Positions 6,740 to 8,714 of a DNA stretch of 8,714 nt are shown in pieces (position 1 is the first letter of the stretch; the number at the start of each line of letters is the position of its first letter). Under the pieces are notes generated by a model. It made no database searches. It was not told the origin of the DNA and worked only from the letters and a program-made list of their open reading frames with translations. The translations under genes were made by a program, and so were the position numbers. This DNA is from Methanobacterium sp. (GTDB taxonomy: Archaea; Methanobacteriota; Methanobacteria; Methanobacteriales; Methanobacteriaceae). The stretch spans positions 1 through 8,714 of the forward strand of contig PLTK01000051.1 in NCBI GenBank assembly GCA_003164415.1. The letters are read 5' to 3'.

Positions 6740-6797
6740 ATTCTAGTTATAGAATAAATGATATAATAATATTGTATAGAATTATGAAAATTCTATA
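6740..6797 (+). promoter_or_regulatory. Putative operator: two palindromes built from the same half-site, before the flavoprotein gene
   Basis: Palindrome 1 is ATTCTA-GTTA-TAGAAT (6740-6755). Palindrome 2 is TATAGAATT-ATGAA-AATTCTATA (6775-6797), nine perfect base pairs. Both use the half-site ATTCTA/TAGAAT, and TATAGAAT recurs in direct orientation 27 bases apart (6748 and 6775). The cluster ends 25 bases before the ATG at 6823, where TATA box and transcript start would be expected, so a dimeric repressor bound there could block transcription. The regulator is unknown and none is encoded nearby. Confidence 0.42.
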
Positions 6798-6822
6798 TAA
6801 AAAAAATAGAGGTATAAAAAAG

Positions 6823-7467
6823 ATGAAAGTATTAGCAATTAATGGAAGTCCAAGAAAAAAATGGAATACCGCAACCTTGTTAAACAAAGCTTTAGAGGGT
6901 GCATCTTCTAAAGGAGCTGAAACAGAACTAATTAATCTTTATGATCTAGATTTCGTTGGATGTACAAGTTGTTTTGCTTGTAAACTAAAGAATGGAAAAT
7001 CTTATGGGCACTGTGCATTTAAAGACGAACTTTCTCCGTTGTTAAAAAATATTGAGGATGTTGATGCTTTGATACTGGGTTCACCAATATATTTGGGAAC
7101 AGTCACAGGTGTTATTAGATCATTTTTAGAACGTTTAATTTTTCCCTATTTAGTCTATGATACCAATCGTACATCTTTGTTTCCAAAAAAATTACCTGTA
7201 GGATTTATTTACACTATGGGGGCTAATGAAAACTTTATAAAAGCTTTAAGCATAGATAAACATGTTGAGCTAAATGAGATGTTGTTGGGTAGAATGTTTG
7301 GATTGTCAGAATCTTTGATGGTAACAGATACATATCAATTTGATGATTATTCAAAATATGTTAATGCATTTGATGTAGAGGAAAAGGCAAAAAGACGCAG
7401 GGAAGTCTTCCCATTAGATTGTGAAAAGGCCTACGATATGGGTGTGAGATTTGCTCAAAAGGTATAG
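6823..7467 (+). CDS. Flavodoxin-fold NAD(P)H:FMN oxidoreductase, iron-sulfur flavoprotein-like
   Basis: A 214-residue cytosolic flavoprotein of the NADPH-dependent FMN reductase family. The N-terminal strand runs into the FMN-phosphate loop GSPRKKWNT (8-16). GSPIYLGTVTG (86-96) is the second flavin loop, followed by SFLERL. Between them are four cysteines (47, 50, 53, 64: C-x2-C-x2-C-x10-C), resembling the compact [4Fe-4S] motif of methanogen iron-sulfur flavoproteins, although the last spacing is longer than their C-x4-7-C. The C-terminal part (TDTYQFDDYSKYV, 168-180, through FPLDCEKA) belongs to a subgroup I recall mainly from clostridia, so transfer is possible. ATG 6823 is preferred because AGAGGT lies at 6808-6813; the frame extends upstream to 6772 but that part runs through the operator. 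Likely role: electron transfer or detoxification of oxygen species or quinones. The electron partner is unknown. Confidence 0.85.
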   Translation: MKVLAINGSPRKKWNTATLLNKALEGASSKGAETELINLYDLDFVGCTSCFACKLKNGKSYGHCAFKDELSPLLKNIEDVDALILGSPIYLGTVTGVIRSFLERLIFPYLVYDTNRTSLFPKKLPVGFIYTMGANENFIKALSIDKHVELNEMLLGRMFGLSESLMVTDTYQFDDYSKYVNAFDVEEKAKRRREVFPLDCEKAYDMGVRFAQKV

Positions 7468-7531
7468 TTTTATTCAATTTAATTACCTATCAAACCTTTA
7501 AAACAGTAAGTAATTTTTGAAATAAAAGAGT

Positions 7532-7570
7532 GAATAAAAAAAAGGAAATTTATTTACTACATTTTTATTC
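7532..7570. terminator. Candidate bidirectional terminator between convergent genes
   Basis: GAATAAAAA (7532-7540) and TTTTTATTC (7562-7570) form a perfect nine-base inverted repeat around 21 bases. Each strand ends its arm in a T-run, and the minus strand also has a run of eight T. It lies 65 bases after the flavoprotein stop and just after the stop of the small minus-strand ORF, so it could end both transcripts. Confidence 0.35.
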
Positions 7571-7575
7571 TATCA

Positions 7576-7680
7576 TTATAACTCTTTTTTTGGTGATCCT
7601 AAGTAAAAATTAATCGATCCTAACAAGATCAATAAAGAGCTGGCTATATAGAGTACATATAATCCATTTTTTTTAAACAT
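7576..7680 (-). CDS. Small single-span membrane protein (34 aa), candidate
   Basis: An ATG-started frame of 34 codons ending in TAA, too short for common ORF cut-offs. The product has a charged N-terminus MFKKN, one hydrophobic stretch of about 23 residues (roughly 6-28, with YIASSLLILLGSINF at its core) and a basic/acidic tail PKKEL: the layout of a small membrane protein with one helix. No Shine-Dalgarno is seen. TTTATAGT at 7706-7713 on the same strand is centred about 29 bases before the ATG, which fits a leaderless archaeal transcript. Candidate terminators follow the stop. I know of no homologue; it could be a regulator or stabiliser of a membrane complex, but nothing shows this. AT-rich DNA readily encodes hydrophobic runs, so a chance ORF is possible. 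Confidence 0.45.
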   Translation of the reverse strand: MFKKNGLYVLYIASSLLILLGSINFYLGSPKKEL

Positions 7681-7705
7681 ATTTTAGTCTATTTTTAAGG
7701 GATAT

Positions 7706-7713
7706 ACTATAAA
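7706..7713 (-). promoter_or_regulatory. TATA-like box before the 34-residue membrane ORF
   Basis: TTTATAGT on the minus strand, within TTTATAGTATATC, lies about 26-33 bases before the ATG at 7680. That is the normal archaeal distance from TATA box to transcription start, so the mRNA would begin at or next to the ATG. Confidence 0.35.
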
Positions 7714-8089
7714 CAATACGAACTTTTTTTAATAAAAATCTATGGATCTATGATTTAAATTCAATTAATTATAAAAAAAAAAATAATTAATCAAAACTAA
7801 AAAAGATAATTCAAGGGATAAATTAGAATTTATATTGGGAAATGAACTGATTACTTCCTGTTCAAATTGGATACTATTTGTGCTTAGAAATAAAAAGTGG
7901 GATGATATACAGAATTAAAAGAATTAAAATGATTCCTGTTTTGGAAATGTTTCATTTAGTGCTACTAACGGAAGCCGCTTATGTATATATACTACTAAAT
8001 AGACGTGTTAATGTGATATGTTCTTAAACAAGGAATACTAAACCCTTATAAAAAAAAGAATAAAGAAGAAAGTTAATGTTTTTTTCTGT
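7714..8089. other. Non-coding AT-rich stretch
   Basis: No gene can be supported here. One plus-strand frame is open for about 43 codons up to a TAA near 7919 but has no ATG and no recognisable product. The stretch holds the A-loop palindrome at 7764-7791 and a run of A near 8048. It may be decayed gene sequence. Confidence 0.4.
7764..7791. repeat. Nine-base inverted repeat with an all-A loop
   Basis: ATTAATTAT (7764-7772) and ATAATTAAT (7783-7791) are exact reverse complements separated by ten A. Read on the minus strand the loop is ten T. It lies between the small membrane ORF and the zinc-peptidase remnant. It could aid termination of minus-strand transcription coming from the right, or be chance in very AT-rich DNA. 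Confidence 0.3.
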
Positions 8090-8436
8090 TCATGGAAATC
8101 CTAAGTATTCAGCAGCTGCTAGAATCATTTTGAATTCTGCTTGTGCTGCAGACATGATTGGTGTATTATCTCTTTTTGTTTCTAATGTTATGCTATTGAT
8201 ACCATAGCTATGTGAAGCGATACGGATCATGCCAGGATTATCTGCTTTATCAATACCCTTAGAACATTTGTTTTTGATACAATGGAGGATATCCATTTTT
8301 TTTCATTGTTGGTGGATACTGCGTTGTGATATATAAATCCGTTTTTATCTACCCCTCCTCCAGAATGTACATCTATTAGATAATTTATCCCCATAGTTCT
8401 TGGGGAATTGGAATATTTTCCGGCTGGGACTACCTT
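8090..8436 (-). pseudogene. Frameshifted C-terminal remnant of a zinc carboxypeptidase/deacylase-like protein
   Basis: Two minus-strand frames together encode one protein end. The first (8436 down to about 8265) reads KVVPAGKYSNSPRTMG and then YLIDVHSGGGVDKNG and KWISSIVSKTN. The second (about 8268 to the TGA at 8090) reads CSKGIDKADNPG, HSYGINSITLETKRD and AAEYLGFP. Adding one T in AAATGTT near 8265-8269 joins them smoothly, so a one-base deletion there is likely. A slip in the run of eight A at 8296-8303 is the other option. IDVHSGG looks like the third zinc-ligand segment of M14-type metallopeptidases and succinylglutamate desuccinylase-like deacylases, and SITLET like the segment with the catalytic Glu. 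The front half, with the HxxE motif, is missing: a stop lies at 8437-8439. The ATG at 8296 is inside the frameshift zone and is not a real start. It is clearly decayed; the family is tentative. Confidence 0.5.
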
Positions 8437-8488
8437 TTATATTTATATACGGTTTGGATCCATACAAATTATTATTTTTAGTTGAAAT

Positions 8489-8644
8489 TTAAGAATTTTT
8501 TGATACTATTGTTTGAAATTGTATTGTTTTCAATAGTGATATTAGCCAATACACTATTAAATAAGTAATATTTGTCTGACTGACTGTTGTAGCAGTACTA
8601 ATACTTCCATTCAAAACCCGAGTTAAACTAAAAAATACTAACAA
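8489..8644 (-). other. Possible N-terminal remnant of a secreted protein
   Basis: A 51-codon frame that can only start at TTG (8644) begins LVFFSLTRVLNGSISTATT: a hydrophobic run then small residues, like a signal peptide without its positive start, followed by VSQTNI. After about 8560 another frame continues with NITIENNTISNNS, an Asn/Thr/Ser-rich style seen in methanogen surface proteins. It lies upstream of, and in the same direction as, the zinc-peptidase remnant, so it might be its lost front end after a deletion. No ribosome-binding site is seen. This is weak and could be chance. Confidence 0.18.
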
Positions 8645-8714
8645 TTTTTTCTAATATACTGCATCCTTTTTTGATAAGATCAATAATATCAATCTTTATG
8701 ATCTGTCTCAATTC

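Noticed and set aside
7790..7919. Plus-strand frame of about 43 codons (contains KLEFILGNELI and RNKKWDDIQN)
   Set aside because: No ATG or GTG at its front, no ribosome-binding site and no family resemblance; it may be chance or very old gene debris.
8090..8296. A separate 68-residue protein starting at ATG 8296
   Set aside because: The ATG lies within the frameshift zone of a longer decayed gene; homologous-looking sequence continues upstream in another frame, so it is a pseudogene end and not a gene.
8628..8714. Minus-strand frame open to the window edge (28 codons, ending IVSIF then TAG)
   Set aside because: It could be the C-terminus of a gene outside the window, but it overlaps the other weak frame at 8489-8644 and has no recognisable motif; it cannot be supported without flanking sequence.

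Overview
The window looks like chromosomal DNA from an archaeon of the Methanobacterium type (family Methanobacteriaceae). This is inferred from four things: very AT-rich spacers, archaeal TATA-like boxes about 26-30 bases before some start codons, Shine-Dalgarno sequences of the GGAG/GGAGG type, and a secreted Thr/Asn-rich protein with an Ig-like domain and a Cys-His-Asp transglutaminase-like domain that resembles the pseudomurein-cleaving enzymes of these methanogens. No rRNA, tRNA, CRISPR array or intact mobile element was seen.

Layout. Positions 138-569 (+) hold the C-terminal part of an ABC-transporter permease that has lost its front half. It is tail-to-tail with a PatB/MalY-type PLP-dependent C-S lyase (608-1804, -). 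After a 360-base spacer comes a stand-alone patatin-like phospholipase (2166-3110, +), convergent with a NudC-type NAD(H) pyrophosphatase (3159-3995, -). A coiled-coil protein (4056-4505, +) is divergent from nudC. The 60 bases between those two hold a palindromic TATA-like element almost equidistant from both start codons. Next is a two-gene minus-strand operon: the secreted transglutaminase-like cysteine protease candidate (5094-6275) followed 13 bases later by a small membrane-anchored PepSY protein (4682-5080). Both are probably exported and may act together on the cell wall.

Right side. A long spacer ends in a cluster of four ATTCTA/TAGAAT half-sites just before a flavodoxin-like, possibly iron-sulfur, oxidoreductase (6823-7467, +). 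Convergent to it is an overlooked 34-residue membrane-protein ORF (7576-7680, -). The last 1 kb is mostly non-coding. It contains a decayed, frameshifted end of a zinc-peptidase-like gene (8090-8436, -) and a weak trace of a secreted-protein N-terminus (8489-8644, -).

I see no multi-gene defence or biosynthetic system. The observations most worth checking are the apparent AUU start of the transglutaminase-like gene, its pairing with the PepSY protein, the repeated operator before the flavoprotein, and the small membrane ORF.
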